From NCBI RefSeq assembly GCF_014648055.1, contig NZ_BMQJ01000001.1, positions 62,001-126,000 of the forward strand: 64,000 nucleotides of DNA, read 5' to 3'. A program made the translations under genes and the position numbers. Origin of the DNA: Streptosporangium pseudovulgare. GTDB taxonomy: Bacteria > Actinomycetota > Actinomycetes > Streptosporangiales > Streptosporangiaceae. Under the pieces are notes generated by a model. It was not told the origin of the DNA and did no database searches. It saw nothing but the letters and a program-made list of their open reading frames with translations. Positions 40,691-49,924 of the stretch are shown here, in pieces; the stretch's first letter is position 1; each line of letters starts with the position of its first letter.

Positions 40691-41884
40691 TCAGGAGGCC
40701 GGGTCGGCCGCGACGACGCGGCGGAACACGGCCCTCTCCGCGCCGCGGACCGCCAGGGTCAGCGTGACGAAGTCGTCCCTGGGGCCGGGCTCGGCGCCGT
40801 CGGCGCGGCCGACCCAGGCCAGGCCGGCGTAGTGGCCCATGGCGTAACCGCTGCCCTCGGTGTATCCCCCGGACGGGAAGACCGCCTTACCCGACTGCGG
40901 CGCCTTGACCCAGCCGCCCCGGTACGCCGTGGTCATCTCCTGGACGAGCCCGTCGGCGGAGGCGGCGTCGCGGAGGTTGAACAGGGCGTACATCGCGACG
41001 TAGCGGCCGTCGGCGCTGGTGTAGAGACCCCGGGCGACCTGCGTGCACCCGCCCCGGGCGAGCCGGTCGGCGAGCTGCCCCCAGGCCGCCCCCGGGCAGT
41101 CGGCGCCCAGGTCGGTGGCGGCCAGCCGCAGGGTGACCTTGCCCTCCTTGACGGTCTTGGCCGCGAAGACGTCCTTGACCGTCAGCGGCTTGGGGTCGGC
41201 CTTGCTCTGCGCGATCGGTGCGAACAGCTTCGGTGACGCCCAGCCCTTGTAGACGTCGGGCCTGGGCTGGGTGACCAGCGCGGCGGTGGTGGCCCGCTCG
41301 GGCACGACGTCCTGGCCCAGCGAACCGACGATGAGGACCATGGCGACGATGGTGCCCACCACCCCGGCCAGCACCGCGGCCGCGACGACGGCCCGCCGCT
41401 GGAACGGGGTCAGACCCCACTCCTCCAGCCGGGAGCCGCTGTCGAAGCGGTTCTCGGACCGGGATTTCTCGGAGCGGGACTTCTCCGGGCGGGGCTTCTC
41501 GGAACGGGACCTCTCCTGGCGGGACCTGCCACGGGCCCTGGACCCCCGGCCGGCCGCGGACCCCGCGCTCCTCGCGGTCTCCCCCGCGGACTCCGCGATC
41601 CCCGTGGCCTCTGTGGTCCCCCACGGGTCCGCCGCGGCGGACGCGGGCGGGACGGCGGAGGCGGCCCGGGCGGGCCTCCCCGGGAAAGCGGGGGCGCCCC
41701 CGGCGTACGCCTCCCGGAAGAAGGAGTCGTCCGCGGCGGGGCCGGGCGGGAAGGGGCCGTCCAGGAAGGGGGTGTCCGGGGCGGCGGAGCCGGGCGGGAA
41801 GGGGACGCCCGGAGCCTCGGGGGCGGCCGGTCTGTCGGCTCTGGAGGCGCCGCGGCGGCGCTTGCGCCCGGGGGGAGTCGTCAC
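40691..41884 (-). CDS. Membrane-anchored hypothetical protein with long cytoplasmic Pro/Arg/Lys region
   Basis: A 397-residue protein. The start is GTG 41884, overlapping the VIT gene stop (GTGA). Residues 1-155 are low-complexity, ending in Arg/Ser/Glu/Lys repeats of the RSEKPRPEKSRSEK type. One transmembrane segment follows (about 172-195, VVAAAVLAGVVGTIVAMVLIV). The extracytoplasmic domain (about 200-397) matches the 39887 protein: KLFAPIAQSKADPKPL, paired Cys, LYTSADGRYVAMYALFNLRDA and HYAGLAWVGR. It is the last gene of a lgt-VIT operon. Function unknown; a surface or envelope role is inferred from topology. Confidence 0.78.
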   Translation of the reverse strand: MTTPPGRKRRRGASRADRPAAPEAPGVPFPPGSAAPDTPFLDGPFPPGPAADDSFFREAYAGGAPAFPGRPARAASAVPPASAAADPWGTTEATGIAESAGETARSAGSAAGRGSRARGRSRQERSRSEKPRPEKSRSEKSRSENRFDSGSRLEEWGLTPFQRRAVVAAAVLAGVVGTIVAMVLIVGSLGQDVVPERATTAALVTQPRPDVYKGWASPKLFAPIAQSKADPKPLTVKDVFAAKTVKEGKVTLRLAATDLGADCPGAAWGQLADRLARGGCTQVARGLYTSADGRYVAMYALFNLRDAASADGLVQEMTTAYRGGWVKAPQSGKAVFPSGGYTEGSGYAMGHYAGLAWVGRADGAEPGPRDDFVTLTLAVRGAERAVFRRVVAADPAS

Positions 41885-42597
41885 AGGCCGGTTCCTCCCA
41901 GGAGGCTGCCCAGGCCGAACGTCAGCGCCGCGGCGACCACGCCGACCAGGAGCTGGCGCAGGCCGCTGTACCACCAGCTGCGCGCGGTGACCCGGGAGAC
42001 CAGGGCGCCCGCGCCGAACAGGGCCAGGCAGGACAGCACCGCCGGCCAGACCAGGCTGGTGACGCCCAGGAGGTACGGAAGGAGCGGCAGCAGCGCGCCC
42101 ACGCTGAAGGACAGGAAGGAGGAGATCGCGGCGGTCTTCGGCGAGGGGAGGTCGTCCAGGGTGACTCCCAGCTCGGCGCTGGCGTGCACCTCCAGCGCCT
42201 TCTCCGGATTGAGGGAGATCTGCCGGGCCACCTCGGCGGCCAGCGCGGGTTCGACGCCGCGCGACTCGTAGAGCCTGGCCAGCTCGTCCTGCTCGGCCTG
42301 CGGGTTGCGCTCCAGCTCGCGCCGCTCGATGTCGATCTCGGCGATGGCGAGCTCGCGCTGGCTGGCCACCGAGACGTACTCACCGCCGGCCATCGAGAAC
42401 GCGCCCGCCGCCAGCCCCGCCACCCCTGCCAGCACGACGACCTTGGTGCTGGAGGTGCCGCCGGCCACGCCGGCGATCAGGGCGAAATTGGAGACGAGAC
42501 CGTCCATCGCGCCGAACACCGAGGGCCGCAGCCAACCGCCGTTGACGTCACGGTGCTCGTGATGGATCTCGGCACGCGTGCCGGACCCTCCGCTCAT
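41881..42597 (-). CDS. VIT1/CCC1-family transporter
   Basis: A 238-residue membrane protein. It has FGAMDGLVSNFALIAGVAGG, the AGAFSMAGGEYVSVASQRE signature, a cytoplasmic Glu-rich helical loop (about 85-150) and three C-terminal transmembrane segments. The family exports iron or manganese from the cytoplasm (or into vacuoles in eukaryotes). The ATG overlaps the lgt stop (ATGA), and its stop overlaps the next gene, so all three genes form one operon. Confidence 0.93.
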   Translation of the reverse strand: MSGGSGTRAEIHHEHRDVNGGWLRPSVFGAMDGLVSNFALIAGVAGGTSSTKVVVLAGVAGLAAGAFSMAGGEYVSVASQRELAIAEIDIERRELERNPQAEQDELARLYESRGVEPALAAEVARQISLNPEKALEVHASAELGVTLDDLPSPKTAAISSFLSFSVGALLPLLPYLLGVTSLVWPAVLSCLALFGAGALVSRVTARSWWYSGLRQLLVGVVAAALTFGLGSLLGGTGL

Positions 42598-43721
42598 CGT
42601 TTCTCTTTCCGACCGTCGGACGCAGCCTCCGCGACCCCCTTCCGGGAGTCGGCGGGCTCTTCCGGCCCGTCGGCCTGGTCCGCCGGGTGCGCCGGATCGG
42701 CGCCCCCTCCGGTGTCCAAGGCTAGCCCGGCCGACACTATGCCCGGTTCGTCGGCCTTACCCGGTTCGTCTGCCGGATCGGTCCCGCTCGCCGTACCGGT
42801 CTCGTCTTCCGCGCCCGGCTCGTCCGCCGCGGCGGCCTCGTGCCCGTCGGCCTGACCGGCCGGGTGGGCGGGGTCGGCGGGCGGCTCACCGCCGGGGCCG
42901 GTGGCGAGGACCCGCTCCTCGCCGGTCTTGCCGCGGGCGTACCAGAAGTAGGCCAGCGCCGCGAGGAACAGCACGACCGAGGTCCACTGGTTGAGCCGCA
43001 GGCCCAGGATGTGGTGGGCCTCGTCGATGCGCATGCCCTCGATCCAGAACCGGCCCGCGGTGTAGCCCGCGACGTACAGGGCGAACACCCTGGCGTGGCG
43101 CAGCGCGAACCTGCGGCCCGCCCAGACCAGGAGGAGGGCCAGCGCCAGGTCCCACAGCGACTCGTACAGGAACGTGGGGTGGTAGGTGGAGACCCCGGGG
43201 ATCGTGCCCGGCCGGTCGGGGTCGATCTCCAGCCCCCACGGCAGGTCGGTCGGCCCGCCGAACAGCTCCTGGTTGAAGTAGTTGCCCCAGCGGCCGATGC
43301 CCTGGGCCACCGCGATGCCGGGGGCGACGGCGTCGGCCACCGCGGACAGGGAGATGCCCCGCCTGCGGCAGCCGAACCACACGCCGAGCGCGCCGAGCGC
43401 GATGGCGCCCCAGATGCCCAGCCCGCCGTTCCAGATGAACAGCGCGTCGATGGGCCTGTTGGGGGCGTCCGGCGCGAAGTAGAGCTGCCAGTCGGTGATG
43501 ACGTGGTAGAGACGTCCGCCCACCAGGCCGAACGGCACGGCCCAGACGGCGAGGTCGACGATCGTGCCCGGGGTCCCGCCGCGGGCCCGCCAGCGGCGTT
43601 CGCCGATGGCGACGGCGACGATGACACCGAGCACGATGCACAGCGCGTAGGCCCTGACGGGGACGACGCCGAAGAGATGCCAGACACCTTGGGAAGGGCT
43701 GGGAATCGAGGCGAGGGGCAT
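42594..43721 (-). CDS. lgt: Prolipoprotein diacylglyceryl transferase
   Basis: A 375-residue integral membrane enzyme that transfers diacylglyceryl from phosphatidylglycerol to the lipobox Cys. It has VGGRLYHVITDW, the Lgt signature GRWGNYFNQELFGGPTDLPW and HPTFLYESLWDL; about seven transmembrane segments end near residue 265. The last 95 residues are an acidic tail rich in Asp/Glu/Pro with repeated ADPAHPAxQADG units. Such tails are common and poorly conserved in actinobacteria. It starts the lgt-VIT operon. Confidence 0.97.
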   Translation of the reverse strand: MPLASIPSPSQGVWHLFGVVPVRAYALCIVLGVIVAVAIGERRWRARGGTPGTIVDLAVWAVPFGLVGGRLYHVITDWQLYFAPDAPNRPIDALFIWNGGLGIWGAIALGALGVWFGCRRRGISLSAVADAVAPGIAVAQGIGRWGNYFNQELFGGPTDLPWGLEIDPDRPGTIPGVSTYHPTFLYESLWDLALALLLVWAGRRFALRHARVFALYVAGYTAGRFWIEGMRIDEAHHILGLRLNQWTSVVLFLAALAYFWYARGKTGEERVLATGPGGEPPADPAHPAGQADGHEAAAADEPGAEDETGTASGTDPADEPGKADEPGIVSAGLALDTGGGADPAHPADQADGPEEPADSRKGVAEAASDGRKEKR

Positions 43722-43747
43722 GTCAGGTGACGTTACCGTGTCGCGGG

Positions 43748-44512
43748 CTACTTGGCCGCATCAACGACCTCCTGACGCAGTTCCGCCGGGCGGAACGCCA
43801 CCTCGTTGTCGACCTCCTTACCGTCGAGCTTGAGCGTCGGGGTTCCCTTCAGCTTCGCCTGGTCGAGGACCCTGGCGCTGGCGGCGAGGTGGGCCTGCGC
43901 CTTCTCCTGGCCGGTCACGCACCGCTCGAAGCCGGGGTCGGTGACGCCGGCGTCCCTGCCCCAGGCGACCAGGTCCTCCAGCGAGAAGCCCGGGGTGTTC
44001 TCCGCCGGCTGCTTCCTGAACAGCTGGTCGTGGAACCTGGACCACGGGGCGCCGCCGGGGATGCAGCGCGCGGCGGCGCCGGCGCGCAGCGAGTTGCCGC
44101 GGGTGACGCCCTTGTTCATGTCCTCGGGGAAGATCGTGATCGGGTGGTAGACCACCTTCGCCTTGCCCTCGGTCGCGAGGTTCTTGATCGTGGAGCCGCT
44201 GGTCTCCTCCAGGGCCCTGCAGGCCGGGCACTGGAAGTCCTCGTAGACCTCGAGCACCGGCTTGTTCACGCCCGGCCTGGCCATCACCACCGAGCCGTCG
44301 GCGGCGACGCTGATCGGGGCGAGCGCCCCGGTGGACTCCTCGGGCTTGCTGCCCTGGGCGGCGAACCACCAGCCGGCGCCGATGACGCCGAAGGTGACGA
44401 CGGCGGCGGCGACGATGGTCACGATGCGGCGGAGCCGCTCCCTGCGCCGCTCCTCCTCGCGCTGCGCCTTGATCCGGTCGCGGACCGACTGGTCACGCGC
44501 GGCCTTGCCCAT
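43748..44512 (-). CDS. Membrane-anchored DsbA-like thioredoxin-fold protein
   Basis: A 254-residue protein. The start is ATG 44512, which shares one base with the stop of the MauE/DoxX gene (TGATG). A charged N-terminus precedes one transmembrane segment (about 31-52). The extracytoplasmic thioredoxin domain has EVYEDFQCPACRAL (CxxC) and the cis-Pro in KGTPTLKLDG, with a helical insertion carrying another Cys pair. It probably forms or isomerises disulfides in exported proteins. Pairing with a MauE-like membrane protein suggests a redox partner. Confidence 0.92.
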   Translation of the reverse strand: MGKAARDQSVRDRIKAQREEERRRERLRRIVTIVAAAVVTFGVIGAGWWFAAQGSKPEESTGALAPISVAADGSVVMARPGVNKPVLEVYEDFQCPACRALEETSGSTIKNLATEGKAKVVYHPITIFPEDMNKGVTRGNSLRAGAAARCIPGGAPWSRFHDQLFRKQPAENTPGFSLEDLVAWGRDAGVTDPGFERCVTGQEKAQAHLAASARVLDQAKLKGTPTLKLDGKEVDNEVAFRPAELRQEVVDAAK

Positions 44513-45087
44513 CAGCGGTTCTCCTTCACATGGGGCTCCTCCTCGTCGCCCTCGGCGTCGTACACCTCCCGCCCGGGGGTCAGTCCCAGCGCGGAGTCGA
44601 GCGCGAGCCGGCCCGGCGGGAACCAGGCGACGACCACGCCGAGCGCGAAGAGACCGGCGTCGCGCAGGATCGTGAGGAGGTAGTCGGGCTCGGCCCCGGC
44701 CTTGAGCTGACCGCCGCCGCCGAAGCAGCCGCAGTCGATGCGCAGCCCGCGCGCCCACGCCGAGGCGATGCCGATGACGAACGCGAGCATCAGCAGCATG
44801 GAGATCATGCCCGCGACGCGCGTGAGCAGCCCGACGACCAGCAACACCCCTACGACGATCTCCAGGATGGGAAGGCCGTAGCCGACCACCTTGGCCAACG
44901 ATTCAGGAAGCAGTTCGTATGCCTCGACCGCCTGGACGGAGAGCACGGGAGTGCCGATCTTCTGCCAACCTGCGGCGATCAGCACACCCGCGAGCACCAA
45001 CCGCGAAACGGTCGTCACCCAGGGTAGCGCCGAAATCGCGCGCCGTGTTCCCACGCTGGTGGGCTTCTCGGAAGTCACGAGCATCAT
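44512..45087 (-). CDS. MauE/DoxX-family membrane protein
   Basis: A 191-residue protein with four transmembrane segments. It has LVLAGVLIAAGWQKI, VGYGLPILEIVVGVLLVVGLL and a Cys pair in DCGCFGGGG. MauE-type proteins act in periplasmic disulfide chemistry. The gene is coupled to the DsbA-like gene downstream, which supports an electron-transfer partnership (inference). Two ATG codons are adjacent (45087 and 45084); AGGAG lies at better spacing for the second, so the true start may be 45084. Confidence 0.88.
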   Translation of the reverse strand: MMLVTSEKPTSVGTRRAISALPWVTTVSRLVLAGVLIAAGWQKIGTPVLSVQAVEAYELLPESLAKVVGYGLPILEIVVGVLLVVGLLTRVAGMISMLLMLAFVIGIASAWARGLRIDCGCFGGGGQLKAGAEPDYLLTILRDAGLFALGVVVAWFPPGRLALDSALGLTPGREVYDAEGDEEEPHVKENR

Positions 45088-45576
45088 CGTCTCCTATTCC
45101 AGGCCCCCGCCTGCGCTCGTCGCGGAATCCCCCGCCATCTCGCGGAGATCCCATCACGGGCCCGGTAAGCGTCGGATAAGCCTGCGGCGGACGGCCGCGG
45201 GCCACCCGGCTTCGGACGTGGCCGAGCGGGGCGACCTGGGAATTTTATCCGAGATAGGGCTCTGAGCTGCGGATATGCCGATCGGAGACGATTCTTTGCG
45301 GCTCTGGGCGCCGGCCCGCGCATCGGGGCGGCCCCCGCCCGTCCGGCGGCCGCCGGGGCCCGGCGTGTCACCACCGCGGACCACGGCGGCACGCGGCCGG
45401 CGGCGGCACACGGCGACGGCACACGGCGACGGCGGCACGCGGCCGGTGCGCGGGATGTCGCGCGGCCGGGCCGTACGGCCGGCGGCGCGCGATGGGCGGC
45501 GCATGAAACGTCACGCGGCCGGTGCCGTACGCCCGCGGGCGTACGGCACCGGCCGCGCGTGGTCAGCGGCGCGTGG
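45088..45576. other. 489-bp gap between trpA and the MauE/DoxX gene
   Basis: No convincing gene is seen. The part next to the membrane-protein gene (45090-45290) has ATTTTATCC and TATTCC-type AT patches and should hold its promoter. The middle (45370-45450) has short imperfect repeats of GGCGACGGCACAC and CGGCACGCGGCCGG. The right end carries a perfect 44-bp palindrome listed separately. Confidence 0.8.
45514..45557. terminator. Perfect 44-bp palindrome after trpA
   Basis: Two 22-base halves are exact reverse complements with no spacer (first half begins CGCGGCCGGTGCC, second ends GGCACCGGCCGCG). It starts 20 bases after the trpA stop on the minus strand. RNA from either strand would form a long hairpin with a tiny loop. 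There is no T run. It most likely ends the trp operon transcript. Confidence 0.75.
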
Positions 45577-46374
45577 TCAGCGGCGGCGGACGCCCTCGGC
45601 GAGTTCGGCGGCGAGCTCGCGGACCGACGCCAGGCCGGCGGCCTCGTCGGAGGCGTCCAGCAGGCGGCGGATGAAGGCCGAGCCGACGATGACGCCGTCG
45701 GCGTATCCGGCCACCTCGGCGGCCTGGTCGCCGGTGCCGACGCCCAGGCCGACGCAGACCGGCAGGCCGGTGTGCGGGCGGGTCCGCTCGACCAGGCCCC
45801 GGGCGGCGGAGCCGACCTGGTCGCGGGCGCCGGTGACGCCCATCAGGGAGGCGGCGTAGACGAAGCCGGTGCAGCAGTCGACGACGGCCTTGATGCGCTC
45901 CTCGGTGGAGCTGGGCGCGACGAGGAAGACCGTGTCGATCCCGGCGGCGGCGCTGGCCTCGCGCCAGACGCCGGACTCCTCGGGCGTCAGGTCGGGCGTG
46001 ATGGTGCCCGTCCCGCCGGCGCTCGCCAGGTCACGGGCGAACCGCTCGGCGCCGTAGCGGTCGATCGGGTTCCAGTACGTCATGACCAGGGTGGCGGCGC
46101 CCGTCGCGGCGACGCCCTCGACGGTGCGCATCACGTCGGCGATACGGGTGCCGTTGGTCAGCGCCCGGTGGACGGCCGCCTGGATCGTCGGGCCGTCCAT
46201 GAGCGGGTCGGAGTACGGCAGGCCGATCTCGATCACGTCGCAGCCGGCCTCCACCATGGCGGAGGCGGCCGCGACGGCGCCCTCCACGGTCGGGAAGCCG
46301 GCCGGGAGATATCCGATCAGGGCGGCGCGGTCGTCCGCCTTCGCCTTGGCGAACACCGTCTGAAGAGTCGTCAT
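45577..46374 (-). CDS. trpA: Tryptophan synthase alpha subunit
   Basis: A 265-residue TIM barrel that cleaves indole-3-glycerol phosphate. It has the catalytic Glu in CDVIEIGLPYSDPL and Asp in LMDGPTIQ, GTITPDLTPEE and the phosphate-binding VCVGLGVGTGDQAAEVA with DGVIVGSAFI. It follows trpB by 71 bases and ends the operon. Confidence 0.98.
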   Translation of the reverse strand: MTTLQTVFAKAKADDRAALIGYLPAGFPTVEGAVAAASAMVEAGCDVIEIGLPYSDPLMDGPTIQAAVHRALTNGTRIADVMRTVEGVAATGAATLVMTYWNPIDRYGAERFARDLASAGGTGTITPDLTPEESGVWREASAAAGIDTVFLVAPSSTEERIKAVVDCCTGFVYAASLMGVTGARDQVGSAARGLVERTRPHTGLPVCVGLGVGTGDQAAEVAGYADGVIVGSAFIRRLLDASDEAAGLASVRELAAELAEGVRRR

Positions 46375-46445
46375 CGCTGGTTCCAGTCGCGCGGTTCGGG
46401 CCCGTTCCTCCCCCGCCCCGTGCCGGGGTGGGGGCGGGCCGGTCG

Positions 46446-47684
46446 TCAGAGGTTGAAGTACTTCATGGCGGTGCCCATGTCCTTGTCACCGCGGCCGGAG
46501 AGGTTGACCAGGATGATCGCCTCGGGGCCCAGCTCGCGGCCGAGCTTGAGGGCCCCGGCCAGGGCGTGGGAGGACTCGATCGCCGGGATGATGCCCTCGG
46601 TGCGGGCGAGCAGCGCGAACGCCTCCATCGCCTCGGCGTCGGTGACGCCGTGGTAGGTGGCGCGGCCGGTGTCCTTGAGCCAGGCGTGCTCGGGGCCGAC
46701 GCCGGGGTAGTCGAGGCCGGCGGAGATCGAGTGGGACTCGATCGTCTGGCCCTCGTCATCCTGCAGCACGTAGGTGCGCGCGCCGTGCAGGACGCCGACG
46801 GAGCCCTGGGTGAGGGTGAGGGCGTGCTCGCCGGTCTCGGCGCCCCGGCCGCCGGCCTCGTAGCCGTGCAGCTGGACGTCCTCGTCGCCGATGAAGGCGT
46901 GGAAGATGCCGATCGCGTTGGATCCGCCGCCGACCGCGGCGGCCACGGCGTCCGGCAGCCGGCCGGTGAGCTCCAGCATCTGGCGGCGGGCCTCGACGCC
47001 GATGACGCGGGCGAAGTCGCGGACGATCTCCGGGAATGGGTGGGGACCGGCGATGGTGCCGAACAGGTAGTGGGTGTGGTCGACGTTGGCCACCCAGTCG
47101 CGGAACGCCTCGTTGATGGCGTCCTTGAGGGTCTGGCTGCCGTTGGCGACCGGCACGACGGTGGCGCCGAGCAGCTTCATGCGGGCGACGTTGAGCGCCT
47201 GGCGCTCGCAGTCGACGGCCCCCATGTAGATCACGCACTCCAGGCCGAGCAGGGCGGCGGCGGTCGCGGTGGCGACGCCGTGCTGGCCCGCCCCGGTCTC
47301 GGCGATCACCCGGGTCTTGCCGAGGCGCCTGGTGAGCAGGGCCTGGCCGAGCACATTGTTGATCTTGTGTGCGCCGGTGTGGGTGAGGTCCTCGCGCTTG
47401 AGGATGATGCGGGCCCCACCGGCCTGCTCGGCGAACCGCGGCACCTCGGTGAGCGTGGTCGGCCGCCCGGCGTAGGTGCGCAGCAGGTGGTCGAACTCGT
47501 GGATGAAGGCGGGGTCGTTCTTGGCCTTCTCGTACTCGGCGGCGACCTCGTCGAGCGCCGGGATCAGGGCCTCCGGCACGTAGCGGCCGCCGAAGACGCC
47601 GAACTTGCCCCGGACGTCGGGGTCGTCGCCGTACACGCCGTTACCGGCGAGGTCGGCGGGGGTCAGGATGGTTGCCTCTGTCAC
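46446..47684 (-). CDS. trpB: Tryptophan synthase beta subunit
   Basis: A 412-residue PLP enzyme joining indole and serine. The PLP Lys lies in [19 protein letters not shown] binds the cofactor phosphate, and [15 protein letters not shown] is at the N-terminus. It is a TrpB1-type protein partnered with the adjacent trpA. It starts 3 bases after the trpC stop on the minus strand. Confidence 0.98.
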   Translation of the reverse strand: MTEATILTPADLAGNGVYGDDPDVRGKFGVFGGRYVPEALIPALDEVAAEYEKAKNDPAFIHEFDHLLRTYAGRPTTLTEVPRFAEQAGGARIILKREDLTHTGAHKINNVLGQALLTRRLGKTRVIAETGAGQHGVATATAAALLGLECVIYMGAVDCERQALNVARMKLLGATVVPVANGSQTLKDAINEAFRDWVANVDHTHYLFGTIAGPHPFPEIVRDFARVIGVEARRQMLELTGRLPDAVAAAVGGGSNAIGIFHAFIGDEDVQLHGYEAGGRGAETGEHALTLTQGSVGVLHGARTYVLQDDEGQTIESHSISAGLDYPGVGPEHAWLKDTGRATYHGVTDAEAMEAFALLARTEGIIPAIESSHALAGALKLGRELGPEAIILVNLSGRGDKDMGTAMKYFNL

Positions 47685-47687
47685 TGC

Positions 47688-48497
47688 TCACTGCCCCTCG
47701 GGTCGGGATGCGGGGTGGGCTCCGGCGGTGACGAGGTCGACCACCGCGGCCCGCGGGTCCTTGCCGGTGACCAGGCTCTCGCCCACCAGGACGGCGTCGG
47801 CGCCGGCCCTGGCGTAGGCGAGCAGGTCGTGGGGGCCGCGCACCCCCGACTCGGCGACCTTGATGACGCCCTCGGGGATCTTGGCGGCCAGCTTGGCGAA
47901 GACGTCGCGGTCCACTTCGAGGGTCTTGAGGTTGCGCGCGTTGACGCCGATGATCTTCGCCCCGGCTTCGACCGCCCGGTCGAGCTCCTCCTCGGTGTGC
48001 ACCTCGACCAGCGGGGCCAGCCCGATCGACTCGGCCCGCTCGATGAGGGAGACCAGCGCGTTCTGCTCCAGGGCGGCCACGATCAGCAGCGCCAGGTCGG
48101 CGCCGTAGGCCCGGGCCTCCCACAGCTGGTAGGAGGTGACGACGAAGTCCTTGCGCAGCACGGGGATGTCGACGACGGCGCGGACGGCCGCCAGGTCGTC
48201 GAGGCTGCCGCCGAACCGGCGCCGCTCGGTCAGGACACTGATCACGTGGGCGCCGCCCGCCTCGTAGTCCCCGGCGAGCGCGGCGGGGTCGGCGATCGCG
48301 GCCAGCGCGCCCTTGGACGGGCTCGACCGCTTGACCTCGGCGATGACGGCCACCTGGTCCCCGCCGAGCGCCGCGTAGGCGTCACGGGGCGGGGCGGCCC
48401 GGCGGGCGCGCTCCTTGAGCTCCTCCAGCGATACCGATCGCTGCCGCTCGGCGAGGTCGGCGCGCACCCCGTCGAGGATTTCGTCCAGCACGCTCAC
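47688..48497 (-). CDS. trpC: Indole-3-glycerol phosphate synthase
   Basis: A 269-residue TIM barrel that closes the indole ring. It has [15 protein letters not shown] with the catalytic Lys, [22 protein letters not shown] and VAESGVRG. The GTG start at 48497 overlaps the stop of a 26-codon ORF (GTGA), so translation may be coupled to it. No TrpF fusion is present. Confidence 0.97.
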   Translation of the reverse strand: MSVLDEILDGVRADLAERQRSVSLEELKERARRAAPPRDAYAALGGDQVAVIAEVKRSSPSKGALAAIADPAALAGDYEAGGAHVISVLTERRRFGGSLDDLAAVRAVVDIPVLRKDFVVTSYQLWEARAYGADLALLIVAALEQNALVSLIERAESIGLAPLVEVHTEEELDRAVEAGAKIIGVNARNLKTLEVDRDVFAKLAAKIPEGVIKVAESGVRGPHDLLAYARAGADAVLVGESLVTGKDPRAAVVDLVTAGAHPASRPEGQ

Positions 48498-48574
48498 CTG
48501 ACCTCCTCGCGAAACTCGGAGGTCAGGTCAGCGAACCCTGCCGTGACCGCGGTCCGCTCGCTCCACTCGCTCAC
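48494..48574 (-). CDS. Possible 26-residue leader or coupling ORF before trpC
   Basis: GTG 48574 opens a 26-codon frame ([14 protein letters not shown]...) whose TGA overlaps the trpC GTG (GTGA), the same coupling used by many genes here. A GGGAGGGG ribosome-site-like stretch lies about 10 bases upstream. It has only one Trp codon, so classical attenuation is unlikely, but coupled translation could set the trpC rate. It may be a degenerate trp-locus small gene. Weakly supported. Confidence 0.4.
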   Translation of the reverse strand: MSEWSERTAVTAGFADLTSEFREEVR

Positions 48575-48664
48575 GAGTAAGGCCCCTCCCGAATCGATTG
48601 CCCTTGTCCAGCCGATGGTATCGGGCTTGCCGGGTCCACCTGCCACGGGGGACACCGTAGCCGA

Positions 48665-49135
48665 CTATGGGGCTAGGAATTCCCCAAAAGGTACATTCCG
48701 CAATATCCAAAAAAGGATCATTAAAGCCAGAAATGACCATACATAGTTAGCTTGTACGGATTTCATGGCGAACGGCCGACCCCGCCAGGAAAGCAGGACC
48801 CACCGGCCCCACACCAGCGCCGCCACCGGCACCAGCGCCACGACGAACGGGTTGAACCCCAGTGCCGAGGCCGGGTCGCCGTGGACGAGCGCGTGCACCG
48901 CCCGCAGCCCCCCGCAGCCCGGGCAGTACAGGCCGGTGAGGGCCAGGAACGGGCACGGCGGATAGTGACCGGGCTCGCCGGGGTCGACGGCCCCGACGTA
49001 GGCGGCCGCCAGGGCCACCGCCGCGGCGGCGGCCAGCGGGACCGCCAGGGACCTCGCCCGCGACCCCCGCGGGACCACGCCCCCGTCCGTCGCCATCGCC
49101 TCGCCCGCACCTCCGCCCTGCCCGCGCGTCCTCAT
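48665..49135 (-). CDS. DUF2752 membrane protein
   Basis: A 156-residue protein from ATG 49135; a GTG at 49153 and an ATG at 49096 are alternatives. Three transmembrane segments (about 27-50, 88-110, 128-150). The DUF2752 signature is present: CPFLALTGLYCPGCGGLRA with three Cys, then HALVHGDPASALGFNP. Function is unknown. It sits next to trpC, a position seen for this family in related actinobacteria. Confidence 0.88.
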   Translation of the reverse strand: MRTRGQGGGAGEAMATDGGVVPRGSRARSLAVPLAAAAAVALAAAYVGAVDPGEPGHYPPCPFLALTGLYCPGCGGLRAVHALVHGDPASALGFNPFVVALVPVAALVWGRWVLLSWRGRPFAMKSVQANYVWSFLALMILFWILRNVPFGEFLAP

Positions 49136-49349
49136 CACCGGGACGACCTTCACCGGCCACGATACTCAACCCCGGGCCGGCGCCCCGCCGCCGACCCGGC
49201 GGCGGGGCGGGCGCGCGCCGCCGATCCCGGGCCGGATCCGGGAAGACCCCTGGAAAGCGCCGCCCGTGCGCGGGCCGTACGGGAGGCCGGACGCGGACCG
49301 CGCGAGGCCCGGCCGCCGGACGGCCGCCACGCGCCGGTCAGCGCGCCGG

Positions 49350-49802
49350 TCAGACCCCCGTCGTGTAGACCGCGCCCGCGAAGAGCCCGATGGCGGCGAA
49401 CCACATCAGCAGCAGGATCACCCAGGTGGCGATGCCGAAGTAGGACAGGACCAGTCCGGCGATCGCCATGCCCCGCCCCTCCTCGCCGCTGCGCTTGATC
49501 TGGCTCAGCGAGACGTGGCCGAGCACCACGCCCACGATCGAGGTGGTCCCGCACAGGAACAGACCCGAGATGCCCAGGATCAGCGCGGCGATGGCCATGC
49601 CGTTGTTGCCGCGGGGCGGCGGCGGGCCGTACCCGTAGGGGTCGTAGCCGCCGGGCGGCCCGTACCCGCCCGGCGCGCCGTAGCCGTTCCCCGAGCCGTA
49701 CCCGCTCCCCCCGCCGTAACCGTCCGCCGGGCCGTAGCCGCCGGAGGAACCGTAACCGCCGGAGGGAGGTCCATAACCGCCGGACTGGTTCCCGTAATTC
49801 AT
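49350..49802 (-). CDS. DUF4190-type membrane protein with Gly/Tyr-rich N-terminus
   Basis: A 150-residue protein. Residues 1-65 are repeats of GGYG/GPPGGYGP type, and two transmembrane segments lie in the C-terminal half (about 70-95 and 110-140). The central AIAALILGISGLFLCG and GVVLGHVSLSQIKRSGEEGRGMAIAGLVLSY fit DUF4190. GGGGG precedes ATG 49802. Function unknown. Confidence 0.85.
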   Translation of the reverse strand: MNYGNQSGGYGPPSGGYGSSGGYGPADGYGGGSGYGSGNGYGAPGGYGPPGGYDPYGYGPPPPRGNNGMAIAALILGISGLFLCGTTSIVGVVLGHVSLSQIKRSGEEGRGMAIAGLVLSYFGIATWVILLLMWFAAIGLFAGAVYTTGV

Positions 49803-49924
49803 GAAATACCCCCTTTGTCGACACCGCGGGGCGAAATCCTAGTGAAGAATGGGCGGTCCCATCAGTCCACGCCCTTTTCCGTGCACAGGTCGTGACCTCG
49901 CGGCGGGCCCGGGACGCGCGGTGT

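Noticed and set aside
48528..48740. 70-codon minus-strand frame upstream of trpC as a Trp leader peptide
   Set aside because: No run of Trp codons, no ribosome site, and it overlaps the end of the DUF2752 gene in another frame.
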